14,128 nt of DNA from an uncultured Clostridia bacterium (GTDB lineage: Bacteria; Bacillota; Clostridia; Christensenellales; CAG-138): positions 1-14,128 of the forward strand of contig CALAXO010000162.1 in the NCBI GenBank assembly GCA_937894955.1, written 5' to 3'. Of this stretch, positions 13,905 through 14,128 are shown piece after piece. Within the stretch, counting starts at the first letter, position 1. Each line of letters begins with the position of its first letter. The notes beneath the pieces are model-generated. The model searched no databases and was not told the origin of the DNA. It saw only the letters and a program-made list of their open reading frames with translations. Made by a program: the position numbers and the translations under genes.

Positions 13905-14128
13905 TCAAGCCGCAATGCGTGCCGCAAAACGCAGAATCATGCTGCTGCGCTCGTCAACCAGCCACGCAGGCAAATCTTCAACATAGACCGTGCGTTCAAC
14001 AGAAAGACCCTTTGCTTCTGCAAGCTCAACAAAGCGTTTTACCCACGGTGAGATATAAAAAATCTGCTCATTGTCCGCCTCGTGCAGGAACATGCAGGCA
14101 TATTGTCCGGCGGGAAGGAACGCACCGG
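13905..14128 (-). CDS. Partial gene, C-terminal part, possible GyrI-like ligand domain
   Basis: The frame is open from the window edge to TGA at 13907-13905, giving about 73 C-terminal residues; the start is outside the window. The visible part begins GAFLPAGQYACMFLHEAD and continues with a helix (WVKRFVELAEAKGL), then VERTVYVEDLPAWLVDE and a final strand. A 'PAGxYA' strand, a helix, then a strand leading to a final acidic segment is the order seen at the end of GyrI-like effector domains of MerR-type regulators. This is a resemblance by eye only. A regulator next to the nucleosidase gene would make sense but is not shown. Confidence 0.5.
   Translation of the reverse strand, partial: GAFLPAGQYACMFLHEADNEQIFYISPWVKRFVELAEAKGLSVERTVYVEDLPAWLVDERSSMILRFAARIAA

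Overview
The window looks like a chromosomal segment of a Gram-positive anaerobe of the class Clostridia, possibly an Oscillospiraceae-like gut fermenter. The evidence is a methylaspartate-pathway glutamate fermentation operon whose proteins closely resemble the Clostridium cochlearium/tetanomorphum enzymes as I recall them, Firmicutes-type -35/-10 promoters and Shine-Dalgarno sites, a TM287/288-type ABC exporter, and TGA used as an ordinary stop codon. Base composition is moderate.

Layout. Positions 1-178 hold a terminator for a gene outside the window and a strong promoter. This drives a small membrane-anchored protein (179-688, +), followed by about 600 bases with no intact gene, containing a probable decayed reading frame (730-1053) and a hairpin. 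A second sigma-A-like promoter near 1199-1227 starts the main operon on the + strand. Its genes are glmS/mutS (B12-binding subunit of glutamate mutase, 1314-1730), mutL/glmL (reactivating ATPase, 1781-3157), glmE (catalytic subunit, 3224-4693) and methylaspartate ammonia-lyase (4811-6061). Together they convert L-glutamate to (2S,3S)-3-methylaspartate and then to mesaconate and ammonia. The later steps (mesaconate hydration, citramalate lyase) are not in the window.

From 6094 to 12045 the features are mostly on the minus strand. There is a pair of overlapping genes (8041 to 6388) for a membrane-anchored protein and a secreted protein with a PPC-like C-terminal domain. The secreted protein's end has been frameshifted by a clear 34-base tandem duplication. 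Upstream lies a two-gene heterodimeric ABC exporter (11935 to 8349) with one degenerate and one canonical ATPase site. Two minus-strand terminators, one after each of these units, share nearly the same hairpin and loop.

From about 12040 a divergent promoter pair separates the exporter from a lipoprotein on the + strand (12242-13039), which has a split DUF5666-like domain and an 18-base tandem repeat. A two-way terminator separates the lipoprotein from a minus-strand MTA/SAH nucleosidase gene (13138-13839). Upstream of the nucleosidase is the 3' end of a further minus-strand gene cut by the window edge, possibly a regulator with a GyrI-like ligand domain.

I see no CRISPR array, tRNA, rRNA, phage or transposase gene. 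I do not see an evidently new biological system. The strongest unusual signals are the 34-base duplication that shifts the frame of the secreted protein, the shared terminator module, the folded spacer over the mutL stop codon, and the disrupted coding-like stretch at 689-1053.
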